Assembly (NCBI GenBank): GCA_019638675.1
Contig: JAHBTE010000001.1
Span: 2,140,605-2,204,604 of the forward strand
Reading direction: 5' to 3'
Length of the DNA: 64,000 nt
From: Fimbriimonadaceae bacterium
GTDB taxonomy: Bacteria; Armatimonadota; Fimbriimonadia; Fimbriimonadales; Fimbriimonadaceae
The translations under genes and the position numbers were made by a program. Under the pieces are notes generated by a model. The model saw only the letters and a program-made list of their open reading frames with translations. It was not told where the DNA came from and made no database searches. The first letter of the stretch is position 1; every line of letters starts with the position of its first letter. Of this stretch, positions 1 to 9,168 are shown in pieces.

Positions 1-157
1 AGAAGTCGCGGAGCTAATTATTGGCAAGCACCGGAACGGCCCAACCGGAACCGTATTGCTTGGTTTCCAACCCGCCTACACTCGGTTTACATTACTTGAT
101 GACATGAGTAAGGATGAATACCACCGTTCGCTCAAGAATAATCATCAGGATGAGTAG
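1..157 (+). CDS. dnaB: Replicative DNA helicase DnaB, 3' end only
   Basis: This is the last 51 codons of a gene that begins before the window. The translation contains ELIIGKHRNGPTGTV and then YTRF, which is the conserved C-terminus of the hexameric DnaB helicase that unwinds the replication fork. In the family this segment follows the RecA-like ATPase core and the DNA-binding loops, none of which is visible here. The stop TAG at 155-157 abuts the stop of holA, which lies on the opposite strand, with no base between them. There is therefore no room for a separate terminator. The identification rests on a short but very characteristic tail. Confidence 0.85.
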   Translation, partial: EVAELIIGKHRNGPTGTVLLGFQPAYTRFTLLDDMSKDEYHRSLKNNHQDE

Positions 158-1231
158 TTAAACGGCAACAGTTTTCTTGCCGCAGATTTCACAGATTCGT
201 AGAATCAATTGTTCTATCGTTTCTTCCGGGGTAAACGCTGGCAGTTGACCGTTGACTCTTTCGTTGGCGAGTTGCAATTCTTGAAGGCAATTAAGAAGTT
301 GCTTGTAATCAAGCCGTCTTGCAATTCGCGTGTTGCGCTCCTGTTGCCAATCTGGCCCTTTAGAAAATCCTTTCTCCGATGGCTCCCAGTCTCGAGGATG
401 AGGACCAGGATTCCGTTCCAGGTGGCCCAATGCTTGCCAAACAGTACGCAGGTAGCCGATCATGACAGGCATGATGCGCTGGGCTTCACCTCGGAAGTCT
501 CTAGTCTGTGACTTGATAATCAGGAATTGCTGGAGCGCGCGCCGTTGGTCACCGTTCATCATCGCGTCGAGCATGTGCCAAATGTTGTACTCGGGTTCTG
601 GAGTAACGCAGTTACGCAGGTCATCTTCGTTGATTTCCGGTGCATCGCCAACGTAGATCGCTAACTTTTGAAGTTCTTCTTCCGCGCGATCTGATTTTCC
701 CGCCACCATTTCCAATAGCAACGTTGCGGCTCGGGGAGAAATCTTTTTGCCGTAGCTTTGGGTGAGTTCACGAATAGCAGGAACCGATTTTTCCTTAGCC
801 GCTTCAAAGGTGAGAACCACTCCACCGTTATCCTTCACAACTTTTCGCCAAGCAGTTGCTGATGAACCTCGGTTTGAGCGTTCGTCTTTCACTGGTTCGT
901 CGTCAACGATCAGGATGAGTAGAGCCGATTCGGGCAAAGTTTTAAGATTTGTCAGAGCAAGGCTTTCTGCGGCTGTTTCTGTATCAACCCGAGCAAGGTT
1001 TCGGATGATGACGCATCGCCGATCACCAAAAAATGGAATCGTGGAAGCAGAAGCAACCCATTCGGCAAACGGTTTTTCGTGGGCGACGATGGTTTCTTTG
1101 TCCATCGCGTCGTTGCCGTCAAGATCAACTTCTTGTAGCAACGAAATCATCGCACGTCGCCGCTCTGCCGCATGACTTCCATCAATGAGAATCAAGCGGT
1201 TTTGAGCGATCTTTGCGAAATCAGTTGCCAT
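158..1231 (-). CDS. holA: DNA polymerase III subunit delta
   Basis: The 357-residue protein has the usual length and layout of HolA, the clamp-loader subunit that opens the beta sliding clamp. It has an N-terminal Rossmann-like segment (residues about 1-140, starting with RLILIDGSHAAERRR) in the AAA+ fold without a functional P-loop. A helical middle follows, and then a C-terminal collar domain with NIWHMLDAMMNGDQRRAL, a HolA-typical run. It is the last gene of a minus-strand run after the transglutaminase gene (12 bp gap). It is probably cotranscribed with the MoxR / DUF58 / transglutaminase genes, although the functions are unrelated. The stop meets the dnaB stop tail to tail. Confidence 0.9.
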   Translation of the reverse strand: MATDFAKIAQNRLILIDGSHAAERRRAMISLLQEVDLDGNDAMDKETIVAHEKPFAEWVASASTIPFFGDRRCVIIRNLARVDTETAAESLALTNLKTLPESALLILIVDDEPVKDERSNRGSSATAWRKVVKDNGGVVLTFEAAKEKSVPAIRELTQSYGKKISPRAATLLLEMVAGKSDRAEEELQKLAIYVGDAPEINEDDLRNCVTPEPEYNIWHMLDAMMNGDQRRALQQFLIIKSQTRDFRGEAQRIMPVMIGYLRTVWQALGHLERNPGPHPRDWEPSEKGFSKGPDWQQERNTRIARRLDYKQLLNCLQELQLANERVNGQLPAFTPEETIEQLILRICEICGKKTVAV

Positions 1232-1243
1232 AACCTGATTTCA

Positions 1244-3349
1244 TTATGCTTTGCGTTTGTGTTCCTTAGCGAGACGTTTGCTCAGTTCTTCGAACTTACT
1301 GACTTGTTCCCTAAGAGATTTAAATTCTTCTTGCTCAAGGTCATTCTTTCCGAACAAGGAACGCTCAATGGTGCTCAGTATAGGCAAGGCGGTGGCATAG
1401 GCTTCCCCGAGCCGTTCCTGATGGAAATCCGCGAATTCCCGGTGCGTTTGGCTGAAACGTTTGGGATGCCCAGCGAGAAGCTCAAGGCTCTTCTGAAACT
1501 TATTTGCATTCAAAACTGCCGCCCTGCGCGTGTTCAATTTCTCTTCGGTTGTTGGACGCCGTTGCCAAAGCAGGAAGACACCAACCAGAGCCGCAATTCC
1601 AATTGCCGCAAAGATAGTGCTGAAGTTGTCAGTAAAGAACTTTCTTATGAGTGCAGCAAAGTTATTGGATTCACCTTCTTTTGGAGTGATATCTTCAGCT
1701 CCTTCTGTTGCATCAAAGGGAACCCAGCCATAGTTTTCAATATATACTTCGCTCCAAGCGTGGCTCTGATTTTCTCGAACTAAGTAGTCGCCATTAGTAC
1801 CAACTCTTTGTGGGTCAATAAGGTAGCCGGTTACGTATCTAGCGTCCAAACCAATCCCTCTAGCCATGGCCGTAAAGGTCGTTGCAAAGTGATCGCAATA
1901 ACCTTCTTTTGAATCGAAATAAAAGTGATCCGCAACCGATTGGTTTGATGGAGTTGGCCCAGTTTTTAGATTGTATTTACATCGGCGCGCAATTGCTCTT
2001 TTAAGGGCAGTCAGTTTTTTATAAATCGTAGGTTCTGGTCGAGTGATAGCCCACGCTTCCTCTACTAGCCTTTCGCTGATTTCACGGTCGGATGTTCTTA
2101 AAGGAGGATTGCCTGGCTTTAATTTATTTGCCGCTTGAATGTCGGAGTCAGCGGCTGATTCAACAGCTGATATGTCTGTTACCTGAGCAAGGAATGTAAA
2201 GTCCGAAGTTAAAGAGAAAGTCGTCGTGTTGTTTCCATTACGGGTTCGATCAAAGAAGACTGTTCCGTCTGGTTCTTCCTGAAGAGTAGTGTTGGTGTCG
2301 GCGACTTCAACGATAAACCCGGGCGTTGGAATAGTAGATTTAGTTGAGTTGTTTTTTCTAATCGTAACCTCAACCAATTCGGGTTTCTTGGAAACCTCAC
2401 GATCAGGAATGGGGACTGCGCGTTTGCCAACGAGGTGATCTGGCGCGAGCGAGTAATTGACCCTTGTCAAAATGCCCGATTGAGAATCCCACCCACGGGG
2501 TGAATATCGATCGTAGCTCCGCATTCTCAGATAGTGAGGTTCACTCATCTTCACGGTGAAGAGGAGTTCATCACTTAGTTCCGAAGGGCCTCGTCCGACA
2601 GGAACGGCTGGAGCCGGGCCACGATTTTGATTGGGGCGAGGAATCGAATTTCTGACCTGCGACTGAACACTAACCCGGAAATTCTCGGATACTCCGCTGA
2701 GTGAACTTTGGATAACTGGCGCACCGACAAAACTCAGAAGAATAATCGTTCCAGCCGCGGCAAACGCATACTCTGGCCCTGCCATCCATCGCCACACGTC
2801 GCGACGCAGTAACTTAGTGTCGCTGCCACCTTCTGCCGCCCAGCGGATCATCGTGCGTTGATGCACTCTTGCGTAAAGTAAAGCGATACAAAGCAGGTAG
2901 CCACAGAACAGGAACAGACCGGGTCTCCAGGTATCAATTGTTCCAACCAAGCCAAACAGAACTAGAGATGGAAGGCTTAGGAACAACAAAGTGGCGTCTC
3001 GCCAAGCAAATAATCCCCCAGCGACAAGGAGGGCAAACATCATCACGGCGGCGAGGATTGCAAAGGGGAACCCTTCTTCCGGCAGCATTCTGTTAATGGC
3101 TCTAGATGAGAAGAATCCGACAAAACCGAGGATTGCAAACAGCCATGCGTCGACACCATGAGTTTTAGTGCCTTCGAAGGCTAGTGATAAACCATAGCCA
3201 GCCAACCCAGAGAGCGCCACTACAACTGCAAGCATGGTTGCAAGCTGAGGCTTAGAAACGCTCATTGAGACTGCATAAACACCCATGATGCCGGGCAAAA
3301 TGGCAAGCAGGTGGTCTAGCCAACCCTTTTCGACCGCGAATCGCTTCAC
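1244..3349 (-). CDS. Transglutaminase-domain membrane protein (TgpA/DUF3488 type)
   Basis: The 701-residue inner-membrane protein has about six hydrophobic segments in residues 10-230. An extracytoplasmic region then leads into a transglutaminase core with a visible Cys-His-Asp triad: Cys near 482 in GYCDHF, His near 530 in SHAWSEVY and Asp near 546 in PFDATEG. One more membrane helix (about 575-595) and a charged C-terminal tail follow, resembling the DUF4129 layout. Its start overlaps the DUF58 gene by 4 bp, so the two are translationally coupled. In many bacteria MoxR, DUF58 and TgpA-like proteins occur as one module with a suspected role in envelope protein processing. The substrate is unknown. 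Confidence 0.85.
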   Translation of the reverse strand: MKRFAVEKGWLDHLLAILPGIMGVYAVSMSVSKPQLATMLAVVVALSGLAGYGLSLAFEGTKTHGVDAWLFAILGFVGFFSSRAINRMLPEEGFPFAILAAVMMFALLVAGGLFAWRDATLLFLSLPSLVLFGLVGTIDTWRPGLFLFCGYLLCIALLYARVHQRTMIRWAAEGGSDTKLLRRDVWRWMAGPEYAFAAAGTIILLSFVGAPVIQSSLSGVSENFRVSVQSQVRNSIPRPNQNRGPAPAVPVGRGPSELSDELLFTVKMSEPHYLRMRSYDRYSPRGWDSQSGILTRVNYSLAPDHLVGKRAVPIPDREVSKKPELVEVTIRKNNSTKSTIPTPGFIVEVADTNTTLQEEPDGTVFFDRTRNGNNTTTFSLTSDFTFLAQVTDISAVESAADSDIQAANKLKPGNPPLRTSDREISERLVEEAWAITRPEPTIYKKLTALKRAIARRCKYNLKTGPTPSNQSVADHFYFDSKEGYCDHFATTFTAMARGIGLDARYVTGYLIDPQRVGTNGDYLVRENQSHAWSEVYIENYGWVPFDATEGAEDITPKEGESNNFAALIRKFFTDNFSTIFAAIGIAALVGVFLLWQRRPTTEEKLNTRRAAVLNANKFQKSLELLAGHPKRFSQTHREFADFHQERLGEAYATALPILSTIERSLFGKNDLEQEEFKSLREQVSKFEELSKRLAKEHKRKA

Positions 3350-4557
3350 GACACTTGCTCCCTACGAGGCATCAGGATAATCCTTGCCCCCGCTCGTTCA
3401 AGAGTGTCTATATATGCTGGATCAGAAGCTGGTTTAGCTTTTGGAATCAGTTTTTCAACGTTGGTGTATTCCGCTGGGTCATAGACCATGACGACGAACT
3501 GAATTCCGGGCCAGCCAGTGATTGTGTCTGCCATTGCGGGATCTTGCTCTGCTATCAAAAGAACAATCGTTTCGCCCTCGCGTAGTTTTCCTCTCAGAGA
3601 ATAGAGATCATCACTCAAGGTTTCTCGTGCGGTTGGCATTATGTCTGTGAGTAAGCTTCTAGCTGTTCGTTCCCGTGCTTCCGGATGTTCGGACATTGCT
3701 TTTTCTGTTGATTCATGAATAGGGAATACGACGACCGCACCTTTTTTCGCATAGTCGGTCGCCAAGTAGAGGGCATGGCTGCACATCGCCTCAAACGTAG
3801 ATGTTTCCTCGTTTCCGTAATCCGTTCCTTCTGTACGCTGAAGCAGGAAATTCATCGTTACGCCAGAACCGGTTTCGAATTCCTTGACCATCACTTTTCC
3901 GGTTTTGGCTGTGCTACGCCAATGGATGTATCGGATAGGATCGCCAAATGAGAATTCTCGAATGCCTTTCGGGTCTAGTCCTGAACCGTGAGTTCTGCCG
4001 CTATCCAAATCACTAGCACCCCAGCCGAGTAGAGGACGGATTTCTGCATTGACAGGAAGCGGAGTTGGATACACCTCTAGCTCAACCACGTCGGTGTGAT
4101 ACGATTTTTCAAGTGAAACTAAGCCAAGAGCATCAGTTCCAATAGCGGTGAGTCGCTCCCATGTGTATCGACCTCGGCGGGTTGGAATAAAACTGTATTT
4201 AGTGCGAATCGGTTGATCATAACTTGGTGCAACGGGAAGGCTGTGCGTGCGATTTTTGACTACCAGCCGACTAGGCAAGTGATCCCTGATCGTGATCAGA
4301 GGTCGTTTAAGTTCACGTTCACTCCAAACAACAATCTCAACTGTTACTTGCTCGCCGACCTTTACAGCTGGAGGAGCATATCGTTCAAATCGTAAGTATC
4401 GAACTGCTAACCAGGCTTGTAGGCGGGCCGCGCTAATCGTCACGATCATCGCAGTAGCCATGTAAAACAGCATCGGGGAATACACAAGAATAGCCATGAC
4501 GAGCAGAAAAACTGCCGCCCAACTCATGGATATTCCGGCGTAGCGGGTTATTCTCAA
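3346..4557 (-). CDS. DUF58 domain-containing membrane protein
   Basis: The 403-residue protein has two membrane helices near the N-terminus (about residues 12-50). A beta-rich region follows, and then the DUF58 signature around residues 195-230 with IREFSFGDPIRYIHWRSTA. The C-terminal half resembles the vWA-like fold usually assigned to DUF58. It lies between a MoxR ATPase upstream (12 bp gap) and a transglutaminase gene downstream (4 bp overlap). This is the standard MoxR / DUF58 / TgpA order. Known DUF58 proteins are thought to be MoxR partners in a chaperone-like system, but the exact target is not established. The start ATG is supported by the immediate hydrophobic segment. Confidence 0.88.
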   Translation of the reverse strand: MRITRYAGISMSWAAVFLLVMAILVYSPMLFYMATAMIVTISAARLQAWLAVRYLRFERYAPPAVKVGEQVTVEIVVWSERELKRPLITIRDHLPSRLVVKNRTHSLPVAPSYDQPIRTKYSFIPTRRGRYTWERLTAIGTDALGLVSLEKSYHTDVVELEVYPTPLPVNAEIRPLLGWGASDLDSGRTHGSGLDPKGIREFSFGDPIRYIHWRSTAKTGKVMVKEFETGSGVTMNFLLQRTEGTDYGNEETSTFEAMCSHALYLATDYAKKGAVVVFPIHESTEKAMSEHPEARERTARSLLTDIMPTARETLSDDLYSLRGKLREGETIVLLIAEQDPAMADTITGWPGIQFVVMVYDPAEYTNVEKLIPKAKPASDPAYIDTLERAGARIILMPRREQVS

Positions 4558-4569
4558 AGGAACTCCAGA

Positions 4570-5589
4570 TTAAGCAGTCGCTGGAACTGGTGCTGGCACC
4601 GCACTCAGAACTTGATTGATGATATCTACACCGCCAAGGCCTTTCGCTCGGACTTCACCTCGGACAATGATTCGGTGGCCCAGAACCGATGGCGCAACCG
4701 CCTTGATGTCGTCTGGGCGAACGTAATCCAAACCTTGAATTGCCGCCATCGCCTGACCTGCGTGCATTAAGTACAGCGAACCGCGAGGGGAAGAGCCAAG
4801 CATAAGTTGGTTGTTTTCGCGAGTGCTACGAACAATGTCCACCACATATTCACGAATGGAATCGTGAACTGAAATCTCACGCACGGCCCGTTGAGCGGCA
4901 ACGAGATCGCTCATTTCAATAATTTGTTGAACTGAATCAATCGGATGTACTGTTTGTTGGTTGCGGAGAACTTCTGCTTCCGCATCCCGGTCTGGGTAGC
5001 CGATAGCGACACGGGAAAAGAACCGGTCAAGTTGGGCCTCTGGGAGCGGATAAGTGCCGGTCATTTCAATATTGTTTTGAGTTGCCAGTACAAAAAACGG
5101 CTCGGGCAATTTCCGAGTGATTCCATCGCTGGTGACCTGTCGCTCTTCCATCGCTTCCAGCAGGGCAGCCTGCGTTTTAGGAGTTGCCCGGTTGACTTCG
5201 TCTACAAGTACAACGTTGCAGAATAGCGGGCCTTGACGGAATTCAAATTCGCGCGTTTCAGTATTGAAAATGGATGAACCAGTGATGTCGCTTGGCAGAA
5301 GATCAGGAGTAAATTGAACACGTCGGAATTCACCGCCGATGACTTTTGAAATTGCTTTTGCAAGAGTGGTTTTGCCAACGCCAGGAACGTCTTCGATCAA
5401 GACGTGTCCGCTACAAAGCAGGGCTAAAACACATTCTTCAACTGTTTCTCTTTTTCCGACAATAATGCGACTGATTTCATCAATCATCGCGTTGGCAATT
5501 TTCTGTATTTCGTTTGGCGACAAACCCCGTTCCTCCAATTGACTCTCTAGATGGAGCCTTCCTGCATAATACGTTGCCACAGGCCTCAA
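4570..5589 (-). CDS. MoxR-family AAA+ ATPase
   Basis: The 339-residue protein carries the MoxR AAA+ core. It has Walker A GVGKTT (about residue 70), Walker B VVLVDEVNRA, a sensor-1-like ATQNN, and the C-terminal lid with VLGHRIIVRGEVRAKG. MoxR ATPases act as chaperones with vWA or DUF58 partners, and the partner gene follows 12 bp downstream. The listed start is TTG at 5587-5589 and is uncertain. A later TTG or the ATG of MIDEISRIIVGKR would give a more usual N-terminus. The divergent ROK gene begins 47 bp away, so promoters for both directions must lie in or near that gap. Confidence 0.9.
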   Translation of the reverse strand: MRPVATYYAGRLHLESQLEERGLSPNEIQKIANAMIDEISRIIVGKRETVEECVLALLCSGHVLIEDVPGVGKTTLAKAISKVIGGEFRRVQFTPDLLPSDITGSSIFNTETREFEFRQGPLFCNVVLVDEVNRATPKTQAALLEAMEERQVTSDGITRKLPEPFFVLATQNNIEMTGTYPLPEAQLDRFFSRVAIGYPDRDAEAEVLRNQQTVHPIDSVQQIIEMSDLVAAQRAVREISVHDSIREYVVDIVRSTRENNQLMLGSSPRGSLYLMHAGQAMAAIQGLDYVRPDDIKAVAPSVLGHRIIVRGEVRAKGLGGVDIINQVLSAVPAPVPATA

Positions 5590-5636
5590 GCGTTACATCT
5601 CTTCAGAAGTCCCGGGTGCATAATGAGCCGTTCAAC

Positions 5637-6650
5637 ATGAAATGCGTTATTGGAGTTGACCTCGGGGGGACAAATGTCCGTGCACAGGCTATTTTTGAAG
5701 ATGGTTCACCAGCTGGCGACCGGTTTGAGAATCCAAGCTTGGCTCAGAGCGGCACAGAGCAGATTCTAGAGTCATGTGCGCTCACGGTACGTCAAGCGGC
5801 GAATTCTGCCAACACTGATATTTCTGCTGTTGGATTAGCAGTTCCGGGTCACGTTGATGATGCGAGTGGCCTGGTGAAGTGGGCTCCCAATTTTGGGAAG
5901 GTTGTAGATGGGGTTTTCCGGTACTGGGAAAACGTTCCACTCAAACAGCCACTTGAGGAGCGCACTGGATTACGCTTTGTTATGGGCAACGATGCTAATG
6001 TTGCTGCACTTGGTGAATACAGATTCGGCACGGGAAAGAATTCTGCCAAGTGCTTGGTTATGCTGACACTTGGAACAGGAATTGGTGGTGGGGTTGTGAT
6101 GGCTCCGAGTTCCGTTTTTGGTAAGGCCGAGGGGCCATTGCTTCTATTGGGCGGAAATCTCGGCGGTGGCGAACTTGGGCACACGATTCTCAGCATGAAC
6201 GGTCTTGACTGCACAGCAGGCGCGTATGGATCGCTAGAAGCTTATTGCCAACGCGATGCAATTATTCGCCGCGCTCAGCATCGGCTCAACCGTGGACGCA
6301 AGTCCATCATCAGCGATTTGGTTGAAGGCGACCGCAGTAAGATCACGCCGGCTACGATCAGTGAAGCGGCGGCAAAAGGAGACACGCTGGCTAGAGAAGT
6401 TTGGCGAGAGTATGGGCAGTTCCTCGGAATGGGAACTGGAAGCCTGATCAACATTTTCGCACCCGACGTTTTTGCAATTGGCGGGCAGATCAGCAAAGCA
6501 AACGAATGGTTTATGCCGTGTCTCATTCAGGAAGCCGAAAACATTGCTATTCCGTCCTTATTCAAAGACTGCACGATCAAGCTGGCAGAGCAGGACGAAG
6601 ATGCCGGAATTCTGGGCGGGGCGGCGTTAGCCCTGGAATCTATCCGATAA
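5637..6650 (+). CDS. ROK-family sugar kinase (glucokinase-like) with degenerate zinc motif
   Basis: The 337-residue protein begins with the ATP-binding DLGGTN motif (residues 8-13). It has the catalytic aspartate in GNDANVA (Asp119), a second phosphate motif LGTGIGGG (145-152) and the zinc-ligand histidine in GELGH (His182). ROK kinases phosphorylate glucose, N-acetylmannosamine or related hexoses. The usual CxCGxxGCxE zinc knuckle reads CTAGAYGSLE here (192-201), so two of three cysteines are missing. I chose ATG 5637 because DLGGTN should be within the first ten residues and the upstream codons overlap the divergent MoxR gene. The specificity cannot be named. Confidence 0.85.
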   Translation: MKCVIGVDLGGTNVRAQAIFEDGSPAGDRFENPSLAQSGTEQILESCALTVRQAANSANTDISAVGLAVPGHVDDASGLVKWAPNFGKVVDGVFRYWENVPLKQPLEERTGLRFVMGNDANVAALGEYRFGTGKNSAKCLVMLTLGTGIGGGVVMAPSSVFGKAEGPLLLLGGNLGGGELGHTILSMNGLDCTAGAYGSLEAYCQRDAIIRRAQHRLNRGRKSIISDLVEGDRSKITPATISEAAAKGDTLAREVWREYGQFLGMGTGSLINIFAPDVFAIGGQISKANEWFMPCLIQEAENIAIPSLFKDCTIKLAEQDEDAGILGGAALALESIR

Positions 6651-6770
6651 TTCAAAATAGTCAGGACGGACCGGGAGAATATATCCCGTTTCCGCGTAGA
6701 CTGTGAACTGGAGACAAGGGTGTCGCCAAGCAGTGCCGCGATTGCACTAATCTGAACGGAAGTTTAAAAC
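6651..6770 (+). other. Intergenic leader before the E2 gene
   Basis: This 120 bp gap contains a TAATCT box at 6748-6753. A GGAAG stretch lies about 8 bp before the ATG at 6771, which would serve as a weak Shine-Dalgarno sequence. No riboswitch-like fold or small gene was recognised. Confidence 0.35.
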
Positions 6771-8000
6771 ATGACCGAAGTGATCATGCCCAAGATGGGC
6801 GACGGGATGGAGGAGGGAACCCTCCTAGAATGGCTTAAGAAAGATGGCGAAGCGGTGAAGTCCGGGGAGGTCATCGGCACAATCCAAACCGATAAGGCAA
6901 CCCTTGAGCTGGAAGCACCTGGTAAGGGCAAACTTACAGGATTTTTGATTCAAGCGGGTGAAACCGTACCAGTCGGAAAAGCAATCGCCGCTATTCTCAA
7001 AGATGGTGAATCTCTGCCCGATGGTTGGGGAAGTGGCGAAGCAAAGTCTGCTGCTCCTACTGAAGCGAAGGAAGAAGCTCCGGTAGCCGCTTCAAGTGCT
7101 CCCGCGAAGGAAGCAGAATCTGCGCCAGCACCTTCAAGCGCTGGAGGCCGGATTAAAGCCAGCCCTCTAGCAAAACGTATTGCAGCCGAAGCCGGGGTTG
7201 ACCTCAGTACTGTAGAAGGCACTGGCCCGAACGGAAGAATTGTCGAGAAAGATGTTCGCGCGGCGATTGATCAGCAAGGAACGAAAGTTTCGGCACCAAG
7301 TATTTCTGCTCCAACAGCGGCAGATACAAAGATTCCTCTTAACAAACTCCGCGAAATCATCGCTGATCGAACTCAGCACAGCAAACAAACGGTTCCTCAC
7401 TTTTACGTCACGGTCGAAGTTGATCTTGAGAAGATCATGGCTCTCCGAGACTTGTTTAAGGAAGAAGAAGGCGGAAAGATTTCGGTTAACGATTTCGTAG
7501 TTCGAGCAAGCGTATTAGCACTCCAACAGATGCCAATTGCGAATTCCACATTCAACGGCAAAGAGTTGATTCAACATGGAAGTATCAACATTGGCGTTGC
7601 CGCTGCAGTTGATGACGGTTTGCTGGTTCCAGTTATTCACGGGGCGCATGGCATGACCCTCCGCCAACTCAGTGAAGAAAGCAAGCGACTCGTCAGCAAA
7701 GCCCGAGAAGGGAAGTTGACTCCAAATGAAATGGGCGGAAGCACTTTCAGCATCAGTAACATGGGAATGCTGAACGTAGACAATTTCGTTGCGATCATCA
7801 ACGAGCCTAATGCGGCCATTTTGGCAATTAGCTCGGCGGGCAAAAAAGCAGTTGTAAACGATGACGATGAGCTAGAAATCCGCTGGCGAATGAATATCAC
7901 GGCATCGTTCGACCACAGAGTCGTTGACGGTGCGGTTGGTGCTCAGTTCATCAACCTGGTTCGGGAAGCGTTGGAAAACCCGACTCGATTACTAAGCTAA
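6771..8000 (+). CDS. pdhC: Dihydrolipoyl acyltransferase, E2 of a 2-oxoacid dehydrogenase complex
   Basis: The 409-residue protein has the full E2 order. An N-terminal lipoyl domain has the lipoyl-lysine in TDKATLELE (Lys42). An Ala/Pro/Glu-rich linker covers about 85-125. The peripheral subunit-binding domain runs from RIKASPLAKRIA to GRIVEKDV (about 127-165). The catalytic domain ends with DHRVVDG (381-387), giving the active His382 and Asp386. It transfers acyl groups to CoA in the pyruvate or a branched-chain 2-oxoacid dehydrogenase complex. With no E1 or E3 gene adjacent, the substrate is not certain, though one lipoyl domain plus MPKMGDGMEEG resembles the pyruvate type. Its stop is 1 bp from the convergent TPR gene. 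Confidence 0.88.
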   Translation: MTEVIMPKMGDGMEEGTLLEWLKKDGEAVKSGEVIGTIQTDKATLELEAPGKGKLTGFLIQAGETVPVGKAIAAILKDGESLPDGWGSGEAKSAAPTEAKEEAPVAASSAPAKEAESAPAPSSAGGRIKASPLAKRIAAEAGVDLSTVEGTGPNGRIVEKDVRAAIDQQGTKVSAPSISAPTAADTKIPLNKLREIIADRTQHSKQTVPHFYVTVEVDLEKIMALRDLFKEEEGGKISVNDFVVRASVLALQQMPIANSTFNGKELIQHGSINIGVAAAVDDGLLVPVIHGAHGMTLRQLSEESKRLVSKAREGKLTPNEMGGSTFSISNMGMLNVDNFVAIINEPNAAILAISSAGKKAVVNDDDELEIRWRMNITASFDHRVVDGAVGAQFINLVREALENPTRLLS

Positions 8001-8001
8001 T

Positions 8002-8730
8002 CTAAAGCAAACTTTCGGGAGGTGGCGTCGGGCGATCAATTTTGCGCGGCGCCATTCTTTTTGTAGAAGCGTTGATGCTTGATACAGACCAAAGCCATGC
8101 AAAGGCACTTAAGGCAAGGAATACGAACCCCAATGCATTTCCTTCTGTTGCCGTACCTTGGGCAGGGGTTCCAAATAAGTTTCGAACCGCGGCTACCCCT
8201 CCGGGGGTCATATAAAAGCCAATCAGCCCTCCAAGCCACATAGCAAACATACTTCCACCCAAGACATATTTTTCTAAAACGATTTGCCCCATACCAGGAA
8301 CAATAAAACTAAGAATCGCCGCTGATTTTCCGCTTGCATAAGAACCGGAATTGGCTTCAAATGTGAGTGGGTCAACGTGCAAATCCACCCTGAGAACCAT
8401 TTCAGCGTACTTGTTTTCGATCACCGGGTTATTCGGGTCAATCTTATGAGCTTTGCCGTACATTTCCTTTGCGCGGCGGTACTGGTTACGGGCCTGGAAG
8501 TCATCACCAATGGCCTCTAAAACGGCGGCAGAATTCGGAGCGATCTCGGCGGCTTCTTTGAGTAAACGATCAGCTACCGCGCCCTGTTTACGAACCTTGG
8601 CAAGGTTCGCTTGACGCAGTAAATTTTCTGCCTCGGCTACTTTTTCAGGAGGATCAGGTTCAAACGATTCTTCCACCTCTGATTCAGAGGTTTCTTCGGT
8701 GATATCTTCTTCTCGGGGTTCTTCGCTCAC
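8002..8730 (-). CDS. TPR-containing membrane protein, function unknown
   Basis: The 242-residue protein starts with an acidic, disordered stretch (about 1-30, rich in Glu and Ser). Two to three TPR-like helix pairs follow (about 30-110), including AIGDDFQARNQYRRAKEMYGKA. Three hydrophobic segments lie at about 135-225, with SFIVPGMGQ, a motif common in small TM2-like membrane proteins. It has no signal peptide, so the TPR part probably faces the cytoplasm. It is the last gene of the ffh-to-rsfS run, 9 bp after rsfS, and may be cotranscribed with it. I do not recognise a defined function. Confidence 0.7.
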   Translation of the reverse strand: MSEEPREEDITEETSESEVEESFEPDPPEKVAEAENLLRQANLAKVRKQGAVADRLLKEAAEIAPNSAAVLEAIGDDFQARNQYRRAKEMYGKAHKIDPNNPVIENKYAEMVLRVDLHVDPLTFEANSGSYASGKSAAILSFIVPGMGQIVLEKYVLGGSMFAMWLGGLIGFYMTPGGVAAVRNLFGTPAQGTATEGNALGFVFLALSAFAWLWSVSSINASTKRMAPRKIDRPTPPPESLL

Positions 8731-8739
8731 TACCAGTGG

Positions 8740-9168
8740 TTAGGACGCAGATTCCTCACTGTCTGGTGCATCTTCTGCTTCAAACAGGTTTGGATCGCGG
8801 GGAAGATTCTTCCAAAAGCTCTCCAGATCATAAAACTGTCGCTTTTCTTCGAGCATCACGTGGAAGATAACATCGCCGTAATCGAATAAAACCCAGCCGC
8901 CGCCATCTCCATTACGATCCGACTGACGGATTGGGCGGATACCGACATCGCGTAGCTTTTCTGCTACCCGGTCGCAAATCGCCCGAACATGCGTGTCGCT
9001 GGTTCCCGTGCAGATCACAAAATAGTCAGTGACAGACGTTTTTTCTCGGACATCCATCACATCAATGTCGAGACCTTTCATATCGTCAGCGAATTCCGCG
9101 ATCAGTGCGGCCTTTTCGTTTGACGGGGCGTTTTTCTTACTTACTTTCTGTTCCACGGTATAAACCAC
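8740..9168 (-). CDS. rsfS: Ribosome silencing factor RsfS (Iojap)
   Basis: The 142-residue protein contains the RsfS core VTDYFVICTGTSDTHVRA. It also contains GDGGGWVLFDYGDVIFHVM, the DUF143 signature. RsfS binds ribosomal protein L14 and blocks subunit joining when nutrients are short. The family core is about 110 residues, and this protein has extra residues at both ends. The reading frame opens inside the 3' end of nadD (32 bp overlap). The true start could be an internal alternative codon near EKAALIAEF. The order obg, nadD, rsfS is widely conserved and supports the call. Confidence 0.92.
   Translation of the reverse strand: MVYTVEQKVSKKNAPSNEKAALIAEFADDMKGLDIDVMDVREKTSVTDYFVICTGTSDTHVRAICDRVAEKLRDVGIRPIRQSDRNGDGGGWVLFDYGDVIFHVMLEEKRQFYDLESFWKNLPRDPNLFEAEDAPDSEESAS

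Noticed and set aside
1172-1783. Long plus-strand frame across the holA start and the transglutaminase gene
   Set aside because: It is antisense to two recognised genes and lacks any family motif.
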